Made by a program: the position numbers and the translations under genes. 64,000 nucleotides of DNA from Benincasa hispida (Eukaryota; Streptophyta; Magnoliopsida; Cucurbitales; Cucurbitaceae): positions 56,257,268-56,321,267 of the forward strand of contig NC_052351.1 in NCBI RefSeq assembly GCF_009727055.1. The letters run 5' to 3'. Below the pieces are notes generated by a model, which worked only from the letters and a program-made list of their open reading frames with translations, was not told the DNA's origin and searched no databases. Below, piece after piece: positions 25,463 through 37,800 of the stretch. Position 1 is the first letter of the stretch; every line of letters begins with the position of its first letter.

Positions 25463-27388
25463 TTGGGTTTTATGTCCTAAAACTCGTTGTTTGTAAACAA
25501 TTAAAACTTATTCTGAAAATATAATAAGTTGTTGTTGAATATATGAATTGCTTATTTCATTTTAGAAATAGAACCAATAAACTAAAAAGATCCATGACTA
25601 TTACATGAATACTTGAACTTTATGTGGAGACATAAAAGTGGATCAGGTTCGAGTAAATAGTGAAAATGGTCTATAGTATATGAATAAGGTTGGATGCCTT
25701 ATTTTGGTAATACTATCGGATGCGACCCACTCTATAATTGTTACAAGAAGTTGTAAAGTGCTATAGACGATGTGATCCTAATTCGTACATGTTATGATAA
25801 AGTAGAGGCGTCCTGTGCAATGGGTCTGCACAAGATCGGACCACGAAATAAGTCACTCTTACTTTATAACATTGTTTACTGTTTAAGCCTGGCTATTTCA
25901 AGCGACCTAGGTAACTTGACCTTAATCCTGAGCTAACTATGAACTCCTGTTTATTCGGGATTATCCTTAGATTTGCGTAGGTGAGGTTTGGCTCAACAAC
26001 GCCGAATCAATAAACCTCTATTTCAAGGGTAAGACCGGGTAGATAGTTGGGGACATAAGGTGCAAGATGGAATTCACTCCTACCCGCTTTCAAGAATAGT
26101 AGAGAGGTTGTTCCCTTAAGTGCTGACTTCGGGTCTTGAACAAGGGGCCCCACCCTCTCATTGGCCCGAGAGGGATTCGGTTTGTTGATCGGATCACAAA
26201 CCAATTGTTCATTAGAGGATTAGTGGGATTTAAGGAACAAGAGGTAATCTTGGGGGTAAAACAGCCAATTGACCCAGTCGTTATTACGAACAACCTGTAA
26301 AGGGTTAACTTACTAATCGTGGTTATATCGAGTGGACATAATATATCTACAGTGAGGGGAATGCAACTCTGGGCTTTAGTGGAGTGACCCAGTAGTTAAC
26401 GAATGGGGGTTAATTCAGTGTAAAAAGTTTAGCCAATTAATCTCGGATTGTTGGAGCCCATGATCTGTAAGTCTACGAGGTCTCCTTATTAGCTCATAAA
26501 TGGATTAGTCTTAGAGTAGCGTGATAAGTTAATTTGAAACATTCAAATTATAATTAAGGAAATTAGTAATTATATGTGATATAGTTATATGTTTAATTTT
26601 AAAATTAAACGAAATTATAGAATCAATTAATATTTAAATATGATTTAAATATTAAATTCATGAATAGAGATTCATAATGGTGAAATTAGTGTTAAATTAA
26701 TTTAATATTTGATATTGAATTAATTAGAATTAATTAAATTATTTATTTATTTATTTATTACTAATTTTATTATAAAAATAATTAATGAATTAATTTTATA
26801 AAATCAATAAAGATTTCAATTTTGAAAAATTAAATTGATTTTGGAATTAAATTTTGAAAATCAAAATTGAAAGATGGAAAATGGAAAAAAGTGAGATTTC
26901 TTCCACTTTCCATTCCATCTTGCTCACACATACTCCACTATTTCTTTCAGTCAAATTTCCAAGCATGGGGTGTAATTCATACAGCAATCCTCTTTGCATG
27001 AATAGTCTTGCAATAAATAGAGAAGATTGAAGTGGAAATCGGGCATGCACTTGATAAGTTTTTTGCTGAAAAACTTGAAGTTGAAAAAGGTCTTCTTCCA
27101 TATGCAGTAGTGATCTTCTTCTCCAAATTCCCTTAATCCATCTTATTTTGCATGCAACAACTCAATCTAAGGCACCAAGAAGATATATAGGGAAGCCTTG
27201 AGGTGGTTCAATAAGTAGATTTGGAGGAGATTTTGCAGCTGGAATCGAGATTCAAGTGGTTTTTCAAAAGGTATGTCATGAAACCCTCTTATTAGTTTAT
27301 GAGCATGCTTAATTTAAAACCAAAAATAATGAATTAGAATGTTTAATGATCTGTTTTACTTCCGATGTGTGTTTTCTAACTCTAACAC
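25463..27388 (+). mobile_element. Copia A2 3' LTR (1.9 kb)
   Basis: TGTTGGGTTTTATGTCC...TCTAACTCTAACA. It aligns with 19502-21036 and with the solo LTR at 6154-7996. After its end, gypsy B LTR sequence resumes (CGACGTAGCACCCATCGCC, matching about 11045). Confidence 0.85.
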
Positions 27389-28663
27389 GACGTAGCACCC
27401 ATCGCCTGATGCTCGTGTTTTGCGTGCCCGCCCAGCAGCCCATCGCTCAGCCTTGCCCAATGCGTTATCACCAGTCCCCAGACGTGCGCGACCCAGCGCA
27501 TGCTTGTGCGCGTCCCACCGCGAACCTTGCGTGTGATCGCCTAGGCGAACACCCAACCCAGAGCTGACACCCAACAGCGCGCATCTACGCACAGCCACGC
27601 CCATCCTATAGCCCTAGTGCCCATGACCTTCCAAATTAACCTCCAAAGGCTATTTTTGGGAAGTAGGGCCTATTTTGGTATTTATAAAGGGGATGAGTTG
27701 GTTATTCTATTTTTAAGTTATTTTTGGATTAAAATAAAATTGTTGGAGGAATTTTTGGATTAATTTGGGATTCCTGGAAAAGAAGAGAAATCAAAGAAAA
27801 CCCGGGTCAGTAGCTATGCTAGGCAAATCTTGAAGGATTAAACAGAAGGACTGCGGTTTTTATTATTTTGTATATAAATATATATATATAAATGTTATTA
27901 TATATATGTAAAGTTTGGAAAATTGGCATGATCGGGAGATGTGATTTCTTAGATTTTATTGGTTGACTTAAATTCATGATATATTGTTGTTGTGATTTGC
28001 ATTGGAAACTTGGATTATATCCTGGGGAATTGTTAGCGTGCCTACAGCACGTCTAGCGGGATAATGTCAACATGTACACATTCGATGGGCGATAAGGGTA
28101 CTAGAATTTTTTCTACATCATTCATATCAGGAATTCACCGGAATACCCAATGAGATACATGATCATGCCAAGGTTATCCAGTTACCAAGCTGGGAGGGTT
28201 GCATTGTTGTTGTGATGGTTATCTTGTGTAAAAATTGTTTTCCCACAAATGTGTTCCTTAAATCAAACTTGTTTTCATTTATTCTTAAAAGGTACCACTC
28301 GTTGGGCTTTTTAGCTCATGTTTTCCAATGTTTTACTGTTTCTCCTCTCTTCCCCTCCCGCCTTCCCCCAAGTAGTGGATAATGGAACATTTTGAGGAAA
28401 GCCACTCAAGGTCTGGAACTTCTACTCTCTTACAATGCGAGACTCAGATTGAGGGTTATCTTTGAAAGTCATTAGGATCGTTAAAGCTAATATTGTATAA
28501 TAGTAGAAACCTTGTAACTTCTCAGAAAAATTAATTAAGTTCTTATTTATTAGCTATTTGTGGAATGGTATGAGGTTGGAGAGTTGGTATCACAAGGGTG
28601 GTATTAGTTGTCTTCATATCTGCTTCCAGGTCTAGGAGGCAAGGCTCGGGAGGGGGTGTGACA
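27389..28663 (+). mobile_element. Gypsy B 3' LTR, second part
   Basis: Matches 11045-14335 of the 5' LTR without the solo LTR insertion, ending GGAGGGGGTGTGACA. The reading frames at 27346-27604 are in this GC-rich LTR and are not genes. CCATT at 28664 is the right half of the inferred target duplication. Confidence 0.8.
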
Positions 28664-29021
28664 CCATTTAGTTTTGGGATTAATTTGATATGAACTCATT
28701 ATGTTTGTATTTTCTGTTTGGATTTTTAGATCCAAGATTTGGAAGATTTTGAGGTGTTGCCCATCAAGTTTGAGACCAATTTCAGTGGAAGTTGTTAAAG
28801 TTTGGTGAGTTAGTTTAGGATATTGCAATTTTGTGGATACCCATTTGGTTGGCATGGGTTGATTAGTAATTGGATTTCTTATTTGGCTTTGAAACCCCTC
28901 AATTTGGTTTATGTTTAGGTTAGATTTCGGATTCAAAGCTCAGGAGCACTTCCAGATTAAGTGGATACTTCGGGTAAGTGTTTTGAGTGCGTTGGAGGCG
29001 AATTCACAGTGTTTTGAGTGC
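28664..29021. other. Unassigned stretch between gypsy B and copia E
   Basis: Should be the flank of gypsy B (inferred copia D LTR or other LTR material), but I could not assign it. A 14 bp direct repeat, GTGTTTTGAGTGCG, occurs at about 28977 and 29011, right at the truncated end of copia E. Confidence 0.5.
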
Positions 29022-29289
29022 GATAAAGGAAGAAGAAAGAGACACAGTATTTTACATAGTTCGGTAAGAATGCCTACGTCCACGGGAAGATCTGAAATCT
29101 TTTACTTAATGAAGATTTCTTACAGATTTTTTGTTTGAAGAAAACTAAGAAAATGATGATAACTCTCTCTGTGTGTATGTAATTTGAATTTGAAATCAGT
29201 GGTATTTATAAGGATATACCATCTGATTGTTACATGTTAGTTATGAAAAAATAGAAATATGATGGTATTTGAGTTAAACTTCTTCAAAT
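29022..29289 (-). mobile_element. Copia E 3' LTR, truncated
   Basis: Matches 33810-34077 (GGAAGAAGAAAGAGACACA, then AATGCCTAC, AACTCTCTCTGTGTGTATG, AACTTCTTCA). The full LTR at the other end is about 660 bp, so about 390 bp are lost here. On the minus strand a purine tract (GGTGGAGAATT) precedes it. Confidence 0.85.
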
Positions 29290-31010
29290 TCTCCACCTTG
29301 ACTCCAGTGCCTTGCAATCTTCATGATCTTCCTGATTCTGACCGGATTGTCTACCCTGTGTCTGGAAGCTAAAAACCAACTTGTTCTAAACATTTAAACA
29401 ATTTAAGCTTTGTAACAGGTTTAGTTAACATATCAGCTGCATTTTCAGAAGTATGGACTTTTAAAATTTCTATCTCCTCTGTCTCAATTTTATCTCTAAT
29501 GAAGTGATATTTAATATCAATATGCTTTGTTCTAGTAAGGAATTGTCGATTTCAGGACCAATGGATAGCACTTTGGTTATCACAGTAGAGTTTCATTACT
29601 GTTTGATCTATTCCAAAGTCTTTCAGCAGTCCCTTGAGCCACAAAGCCTCTTTGATTGCTTCAGTTAGAGTCATATATTTAGCTTCAGTTGTAGATAGGG
29701 CTAATATAGGTTGAAGTTATGCTTTTCAGCTAATTAGATTTGGACCAAAAAGGAAAAGGTAACCTATTAAGGACCTCCTTTTATCCAAATCACCAGCATA
29801 GTCAGCATCAACATATCCATAAAGCTCTGGTTTTGGTTCAGCTGACCTTTGATGGACTAACTTAGAGTTTTTAGACCAAACTAGATACTTTAGGATCCAT
29901 TTAGTAGCCTCCTAGTGTCTCTTGCTAGGATTAGACATATATCTACTAACTAAGCTAGTTGAATATGAGAGATCAGGTCTAGTAGAAATCATTAAATACA
30001 TTAGGCTTCCGACAGCTTGGTTGTAGGGTATGACAACCATCTGTTTCTGGTGTTCTTGGTCAGAATCCTTCGAAGAGTTAGCTGAGGAAAGCTTAAAGTA
30101 TTGGCCAATGGGTAAACTCACAGGTTTGGTATCAGTCATGTTGAACCTTTTAAGGATTTTCTCACAATAGTTAGACTGACTGATGCTTAGAATAGACTCC
30201 TCTTTGTTCTTATGGATTTCTATTCCTAGGACCTTGCTTGCTTCTCCTAAGTCCTTCATATCAAACTCTCTTTTTAAGAGGTTTTTAACATGGGTTAGAT
30301 CTTCTTTAGACCTACTTTCCAGCAACATGTCATCTACATATATGAGTAGGTAAACTTTGTCCTTGTAAAAACATATGTTTACATAAGCACATATGTCAAA
30401 TGAGCTTCTTTTGAACCCAATGCTAGAAATATAGTCATTGAATCTCTTATACCAGTATCTAGGTGCCTGTTTTAACCCATATATAGACTTATTGAGTAAG
30501 CAAAAGAGATTTTATTTTCCTTTAACTTCAAATATTTTAGGTTGCGTCATATAGATTGTCTCCTCTAGATGTCCATGAAGAAAAGCAGTTTTGACATCTA
30601 GTTGATACAATTCTAGATTATTTTTAGCAACTAAGGATAGAAGAAATCTTATTGAAGTTTGTTTTACAACAGGAGAGAAAATCTAAGCATAGTCTATTCC
30701 TTCCCTTTGAGTGAACCCCTTAGCAACCAATATAGCTTTAAACCTAGGCTTTTGATCACAAGATACTCCTTCTTTAAGTTTAAAAATTCATTTAGAAGCA
30801 ACGGGTTTATACCCTTTTGGTAGAGGAACCAAGGACCAAGTGTCATTCACCTTTAGTGAATACATCTTCTCATTCGTTGCCTCAATCCAATCCCTTGCAT
30901 GAGCACAACTTGTTGCTTCCTCAAAGGTAGTTGGTTCTTGGCTAGTAGGAGCTACTACAGCATTTAAAACCAGATTCATGTAATTCATTTCAGTATATCT
31001 AGTTGGAGGT
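29290..31010 (-). pseudogene. Copia E reverse transcriptase and RNase H
   Basis: Minus-strand Ty1/copia RT-RNase H. In order it shows EEATSCAHARDWIEA and NDTWSLVPLPKGYKP (RT start), QLDVKTAFLHGHLEE, the catalytic YVDDM at about 30325-30340, then MKDLGEASKVLGIEI and a SLMYLMISTRPDLSY block. RNase H follows with VDADYAGDLDKRRS (about 29790-29815) and CDNQSAIH (about 29580). Several in-frame stops (after PVASK at 30788, near 30685, and after KRH at 29912) disable it. The order gag-PR-IN-RT-RH is the copia order. Confidence 0.88.
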
Positions 31011-32662
31011 GTGATAGTTCTTCTTTGTCTATTCCTAGCTAAGACATATTGGCTTAAATCAGGTTGCTTACATGTTGTCTCTTCATGTTCCTCTACATTT
31101 TCCTCTGTTTCTCCTGTGTTACTAAGTTGGCTAGACCCATTTGGCTACTCAGATGGTAAACCTCAAAACCGGTGTTGGATGACTCTCCTTCATCCTCTAC
31201 CTTTTTCTCCTTTTGCATAAACATCTCCTCTTCCCGAAAGGTGATGTCTTTACTCACTAGGAACTTCCTCTCAATAGGATGCCATATTTTAAACCACTTG
31301 ACACCCTCTGTGAAGCCTACAAACATACACTTGACTGCTCTTGCCTTTAACTTTCCCTTATTTTGGTGTACAAACCCTACACAACCAAATACCTTGAGGT
31401 TATCTAGGTTAGGGGGATGATTAGTCTACTTTCCTCAGGTGTAAGAAAATATAAAGATGTGTGAGGGCACCTATTTAAGGTATACATGGTATAGGAAGCA
31501 GCTTTTGCCCAAAAACTTTCCCCTAAGATAACATCAGAGAGCAAACACCTAACCCTTTTAATTATGGTTCTATTTAATCTCTCAACAATACCATTTTATT
31601 GAGGTGTATACCTCACTATTGTATGCCTTGTTATACCATTCTCACTACAAAATTTATCAAAGTGTTCATTGCAAAATTCAAGCCCATTATCGATTCTAAA
31701 GTATTTTACCTTTTAGATTTTTGATTTTCTATCATGGCTTTCCATTCTTTAAACTTTTCAAATACTTGGTCCTTAGTTTTAAGAAAGTATATCCAGCTTT
31801 TCCTAAAAAAAACATCTATAAAGGTTAGAAAATACCTTGAGCTACTAAGGCTTGGTGTAGAAGATGGTCCCCATAGGTCAGAATGGACATAGTTCAATGC
31901 TTCTTTGGTGGTGTGCTGAGATTTTGTGAAGCTTTGCCTGGTTGCTTTACCTAAAATGCAATGCTCACAAAAGGAAATGTGTTCACTGATACCTTTGGGC
32001 AAGATTCCTTGCTTGGACAGAGCTTGCATCCCTTTCTTACTAATATGGGAGAGTCTTTTATGCCACAAGTCAACCTCTGTCAAGTTTGATGTTGAAGCTG
32101 TGTAGGCACTTGTCATCATCTCTACTCCTCTCCCAATGTAAAGGTCATTATTGACCTTCTCACCAACCAACACAACTTTGGAATCCTTGATCACTTCAAA
32201 AACTCCACCTTTTCCTCTAAATTCACACCCAATGGAGTCCAACATGCCCAGAGATATCAAGTTTCTCTTGAGCAAAGGTACATATCTAATATTTCTTAGA
32301 ACCTTGATTGATCTGTCCTTTAGCTTCAAGGACACTGAACAAACCCCCTTTATCTTGCAGGCTTCATTGTTGCCCATGTACACTGATTCTCCATCTATTT
32401 CCTTGTAAGTATTAAACCAAGATCTGAAAGGTTTCATATGATAGATGCATCCGGAGTCTAGCTCCCAATCATGCTTCCCAAAAGGACTGATTTGGTTGGT
32501 TTGATTTCTGGTGGAGGCTAAGGCATCAGAGTAAAAATAGGAGCCTTCAACCACTGATGCTTCTGGTTGTTTCTCCTTCTGATCCTTCTCTTTTTCTTGG
32601 TTTTTCCTTTCAGACTGTAGCAATCTCTCATCAGGTGACCTTTCTTCTTGCAGTAATTGCAT
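31011..32662 (-). pseudogene. Copia E protease and integrase
   Basis: The open stretch 32662-31706 (318 residues) starts in the zinc-knuckle tail and carries the aspartic protease motif WELDSG (Asp codon about 32457). It then has the integrase zinc-binding region LWHKRLSHIS..FCEHCILGK and the first integrase Asp in HSDLWGP. After a stop at 31706 the frame continues with RIDNGLEFCNEHF and NGIVERLNRTI, which hold the second Asp and the Glu of the catalytic triad. A GFTEGVKWFKIWHP block follows at about 31320. Stops and shifts near 31600 and 31390 break the frame. Confidence 0.88.
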
Positions 32663-33182
32663 CTCAACTTGGTCTTTGGCTTGTGCTCTACACTTGACTG
32701 GTTTTTATTCCCCTTAGGTTGGTTCTGCTTGTTCTTCCCCTTGGCAAATAGCCCATTTGCACTAGGTTGCTCCTTCTTGACTGACTGAAGCTCTAACTCT
32801 CTTGTTCTTAATGCTGAAATGATGGCATCATTTGTGACTGATTCTCTGTCATACTTCAGAGCATTCTTCACCCCTTTATAGGCTTCAGGTAGAGAGTTTA
32901 ATAGCACAAAAGCCTCATTCCTATCGCCAATTTTCTCACAAGGCTCTTGAACTCTGAGACTATCCTCTTGAATTCATCCAAATTTTCTGAAAGAGGCTTG
33001 GCAGAATCCATCTTGAATGTGAAAAACTTCTCCCTCAGATACATCTTGTTAGGGAGATCCTTTGTGACAAACAAACCTTCTAGCTTGATCCACATCTTGT
33101 AGGTTGTATCTTGATCAATTACTTGCCTCAGAATACTGTCACTAAGATTCAGAACCAAAGTCCCATATGTTGTGAACTTCAT
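32518..33182 (-). pseudogene. Copia E gag
   Basis: Two overlapping frames. The first (33182-32898) holds TTYKMWIKLEGLFVTKDLPN and KPLSENLDEFKRIV of the UBN2-type gag. A frameshift near 32905 leads into LLNSLPEAYKGVKNALKYD and on to an intact zinc knuckle CNYCKKKGHLMRDC (about 32615-32660). A second shift after the knuckle leads into the protease frame. The true gag start lies upstream of 33182 (minus sense), where the frame is broken. Confidence 0.85.
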
Positions 33183-33416
33183 ATCTTCTCTTTCTTATGT
33201 TAATATAGTAGTTAGAGTGTTGATGGGTCTAAAAGGGCCTTATGTGCTCTTTGTTGTCCATAGGCCAAAATCGCCCTTCCCATCAAACTTCTCGATCTCA
33301 TACCATGCAATGGCCATTTCTGAATCAAACAAGTATCGAGTCTTGATTTCTTGAAAAACTTGATGCTCCAAGAAAGATGACCTTAATGATCTTTAAGCGC
33401 TCTAATACCAATAATT

Positions 33417-34077
33417 GTTGGGCTGAAGACCCTTCACAAGTCCCAAATACTCAAGATCACCATTGAAGAGATGAAGAAATGGCTTAAATCAATTCTGCCA
33501 AATCCTCGATACTCGAAACTCGACGCTCGACTCCTTGCTACTCGATCCTTGATCAGAATTCCCTTCTTCATCTAACTAGTCTCTGTTAAATCCTCGATGC
33601 AACTCGATGACAACAGAGTTAAAACTCGATCGTACTCGATGGTTCTTGAACAATATTCAGTGCAACTCGAAAGTGAAAATGATGTACTCGGACCTACATA
33701 GCAATAAATCGATGCACGATTTACTCGATAACTTGATTACTCAATGTGATTTGTAATGTAAACGATTGGCGCGTGATTTGCAATGAAGTATTAGTTGATG
33801 GAAACAAGAAAGATAAGGGAAGAAGAAAGAGACACAATGTTTTACGTAGTTCGTTAAGAATGCCTACATCCATGGGAAGATCTGAAATCTTTTACTTAAT
33901 GAAGATTGCTTACAGATTTGTTGTTTGCAAACAACTAAGAAAATGATGATAACTCTCTCTGTGTGTATGTAATTTGAATTCAAAATCAGTGGTATTTATA
34001 AGGATATATCATCTAACCGTTACATGTTAGTTATGAACAAATAGAAATCTGATGGTATTTGAGTCAAACTTCTTCAA
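33417..34077 (-). mobile_element. Copia E 5' LTR
   Basis: On the plus strand TGTTGGGCTGAAGACC...AACTTCTTCA, 661 bp. On the minus strand the primer-binding site ATTGGTATTAGAGCGC lies just inside at about 33400-33416. Gypsy F reverse transcriptase coding sequence begins immediately to the right. Confidence 0.85.
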
Positions 34078-34815
34078 AGTTAATATAAAGAATTAGCTTT
34101 AAGAGTGAAAAAAACATGCTTCAAATGAAAAATAATTTCGTCTAGACTTGTGCTATATATCAAGATATCATCAAAATAAACTATTACAAATTTCCCAAAA
34201 AAACTATCGATTGTAGAACTTTGTTCATAAGGCAGAGGAATGCACTTGGTGCATTAGTAATTCCAAAGGGCATTATAAGCCACTCAAACAATTTCGTATT
34301 AGTTTTAAAGGTAGTTTTCCAAACATCTTCTGGCCTTATACGAATTTGGTTATATCTGCTTCAAATATCAATTTTTGAAAACATTTTGGAACCACATAAT
34401 GAATCAAAAAAATTTATATTCATTTGGGCTTATTCTATAATTTGGTAAGTCTGGCAAAGATGCACTAGGAATTAAGTCTATATGATAGTTGTATAAATCT
34501 CTTAAAGGTGTAAATTCATAGGTAATTCCTTAGGATATAAGTCTTTAAAAATATGCAGTAACTTAGTAATGACTTAAGGAGTTTTTGTATCTAGGAAATC
34601 CTCATTATGACCTTCAATGACAAGTGCAACTAAGTTTTTGTTATGTTCACTCAAAAACTCATTTTTGGGAATAATAGAGAAGAATTTAAAAGATATACCC
34701 ATTGAATTTACCTCCCTTGGTTTGTTTGGTAGTAAAACTATCTTCTTGCCAACCCACGTAAATTCGTATGTCTTTTCTCTCCCTTTGCGGATGACCGAAA
34801 GATTAAATTGCTACT
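34078..34815 (-). pseudogene. Gypsy F reverse transcriptase, N-terminal part
   Basis: Minus-strand Ty3/gypsy RT. From right to left: KTYEFTWVGKKIVLLP (protease-RT linker), a [17 protein letters not shown] stretch, [17 protein letters not shown], and the catalytic VYFDDILIYS at about 34150-34195. It breaks off at LKANSLYINL at 34078, exactly at the copia E LTR. The continuation of the gene (RT connection, RNase H, integrase) is found at 4783-3578. At about 34815 the frame ends again, and the protease is not present there. Confidence 0.85.
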
Positions 34816-37800
34816 ATTACAGAAACTAAGTTATTAGACATTTCTAAAATATCAAATATGAATAGTCTTGACAATTTTAAAAACGTCATGGGGAAGAATC
34901 TCGATTTGCATATTAAAGAACTAGGGCCTGGGGTTTGCTCTTGTTTGAGATATATATATATATATATATTACTTGATAGTTGAAATGTGTCTATTAAAAA
35001 TTGAAAAAACAAATATTATTCTTGATATTTAAACAGTAGCAAATTATAACATACTGAATTTTACTGTAAAAATGTCAAGTTTAAAGAATCCAAAAAAAAT
35101 ACAAAAACCTCGCATCAAACCTCCGCTTTTTTGTTGATATTTTCTAAAAGTTATAAGTCTCAAGTAACATAGATTTTGTAATGTGGCAAGCATCCATGTC
35201 GTTAACTTCACAAATGATTTAGTTTTGTAATGTTTCCCAATGGATAATGCAATAGTCCAAATATCGGTAATATTGATCTCATCTTCTTTCTTCATTCAAA
35301 CTTGGTAGTCCACGGCCTCCATTTCTTTCTTTTTCTTGATTTTTTTTCTCAACTTTCAATGTCATCACTACTGCTTCACAGATTCCTCCCAAGGGAAATT
35401 AGGAGTCAATTAATTCGATTTTGAATTTCTTCTTAAAAGGCCATGAATGTACCGCACTACTTATTGATATTCGGAGAAAAAAAGGCCTACGATCGCTTAA
35501 AAAAACGCTATATTTGATCTTTTATAGCATTTTTTGCAAAGTCGTCACAATCCAAACTATTAAAGGTATGAGGATTTTTATAGCATTTTTAAAATGCTAT
35601 AAAAATTCCAACCTTTTAGTAGCATTTAGTAACACGCTATGAAATATTTACTTATTGTAGTATTTTGCAAATCATATTGATTTTCGTAAAAGGTAATATA
35701 TCAATTTTAAAAAGTTATAAAAATACTTTTATACCCAGAGGTTATTGTTTGTCTATTATAAGCATTTATCTGTAGCTATAACTATTTGTTTAATTAAAGC
35801 TATAATAAGCCTTCAGATGTTCAAAAAAATTTCATCCGATGGCTTTTTTAAGAGAATTTTTTGTAGCTTCTAAATTATTTTTATATTGCTATTATTGTGT
35901 TTTATACCTTGCTACACATTAAAAGTGAAATAAAGAAATATTTATAATCCACATAATCAAAATAAGCATTCATACAAGATTCATATTGTCAAAATATATA
36001 TATATCAATGAGTATCATACATTTAAAGATGGACAAAACATAAACTTTATAAATTACAAAAGCATGAGATCAAAGACCTAGCATGAGAAAAGTATGGCAA
36101 AAGATTTACAGTTTGTTGCTTGAGTTGCAAAACCCACTTGATCATCTTTAATATCATATATAACATTTTCAGTGTAAAATAACTAGTCAATGTTTGGTTT
36201 ATCATCAGTAGTTTGTTTTCTACAGCAGCTGCTTAGCTCAATACTTCGTGAAGAACATGTTGCCTGCAAAATAATTCCAAGATTTTCAAAGGACTTTCGG
36301 GTTCTGACTTCTGAGAACATGACAAGTTTTAAGATCTTTACAAATAATATTTAAAAAAGGGATCAATGAAGATCAACCTAAGAACCTCTAATTCATTTGT
36401 TTTTGCTTTCATTTCATCCAGCTCCTCACAGTACTTTTCTGCATGTGAAGTTTAATTTTCTAATGAGTTTACATAGAGCTCAACAAAAAAAAAATGAAAG
36501 AAAATAGAGTTTGTGCATAAAAAAGAAAAATAATGTCACACATCATTGATTTTCTTCATTAATAAAAGATATTCATGGTTGTTCAACTGAAAAATGATAA
36601 ACAGAGAAGCCATCGAGCACTCTCTAGGCTTTAAAAACCTGTAAGAAATGTGGAAACAAAAGATATTATAGCCAAGAAATTAGAAGAAAGCTCATATAAT
36701 TAACATATTGAAAATATATATGCACACACATATAATCAATAAAAGCCAATAAGAATCTAACCTTATATCAACTCACTTGAAAGGATTTAGATAGCAATAG
36801 TCACGGAAATGGATTCTCTATCGTAGATGAAAACAATGGTTTTTCATGAGCTAGGTTCATTACCAAAAGCAAAAGGATTTTTGTTGCTCTATTGATCCTC
36901 TTTATGTCTTTCATGTTTTCTAAAAGAAAGTGACGTGAATTCAACCACTGAACTATTACATGTACTTAAAGAATCAATTATAAGAAGCAAGATAAAGAAG
37001 ATTCAAGAGGCATTCACACTACATCTTCAAAAACTAGTAAATTCATAAGAACCGACAAATAATTTTGAGACCAAAGTTTTATTTAATGTTAGTTCAATGA
37101 GTCAAGAAGAGAATGACATGAAGATGACACGGTAAAAGTCCTATAGTTTGGAAGATGGCACAAGAAAAGTCCTATAGTTTGGAAGATGACACGGTGGTAA
37201 AAAAAAAGTGTGCAGATTTTGTGAAAAAAAATGTTGTCAAGTGTGCATTGCATGGGGAAATGTGATGCCAAACCTTGTCAAATATGCATATCTACTTTAC
37301 GGCCTTCTAGAGGAGATATTTAAGGCAATTTGAAGACTTTCTACATTCCTAGTTTTTCATTTTGACTTATAATTTAGTATGCAATTAAGTTTCAAGTTTC
37401 TAGGTGTTATTTTCTACAATTTGCAATTAATTGTATTTGAATGATTTTTGAGTTTCTTGGTCTATCCACGATCATTTGGCCTATAAAATGGCTTGTAATG
37501 TTCTTCAAAACTCAGATTATTGATAGTAAAAAACTTGTGCTTATTCAACCCTTTAGTGTTGTCTTTTTCTTTCAAATCTTGCTTTAGATTTGATATTTAA
37601 ATCAATTCATTAGATTAGTCTTGTTCAAGCTAATTCTGGAGTGAGTTGTCTTAGGATCTAAGAATGATCATCATAGATTCTAAGTTCGATCTAAGTAGCT
37701 TTCTTTGTAAGTGTTTGCAAGGATCCTAGAAAGACTTCTAGTTTTGCATCTAACAAACATCGCGGGCGCTTATCAGAAAGTTTGTTTTCAACTAAAAACA

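Noticed and set aside
28604..28936. 110-residue minus-strand ORF
   Set aside because: Spans the gypsy B LTR end and unassigned repeat DNA; low-complexity and without a recognisable motif.
28664..29021. Remainder of the copia D 3' LTR
   Set aside because: Expected from the nesting, but no convincing alignment to 4930-5408, so left unassigned.
36200..36900. MADS-box or coiled-coil host gene on the minus strand
   Set aside because: Short exon-like islands exist but I could not match a family or assemble a consistent gene model, so it is only mentioned.
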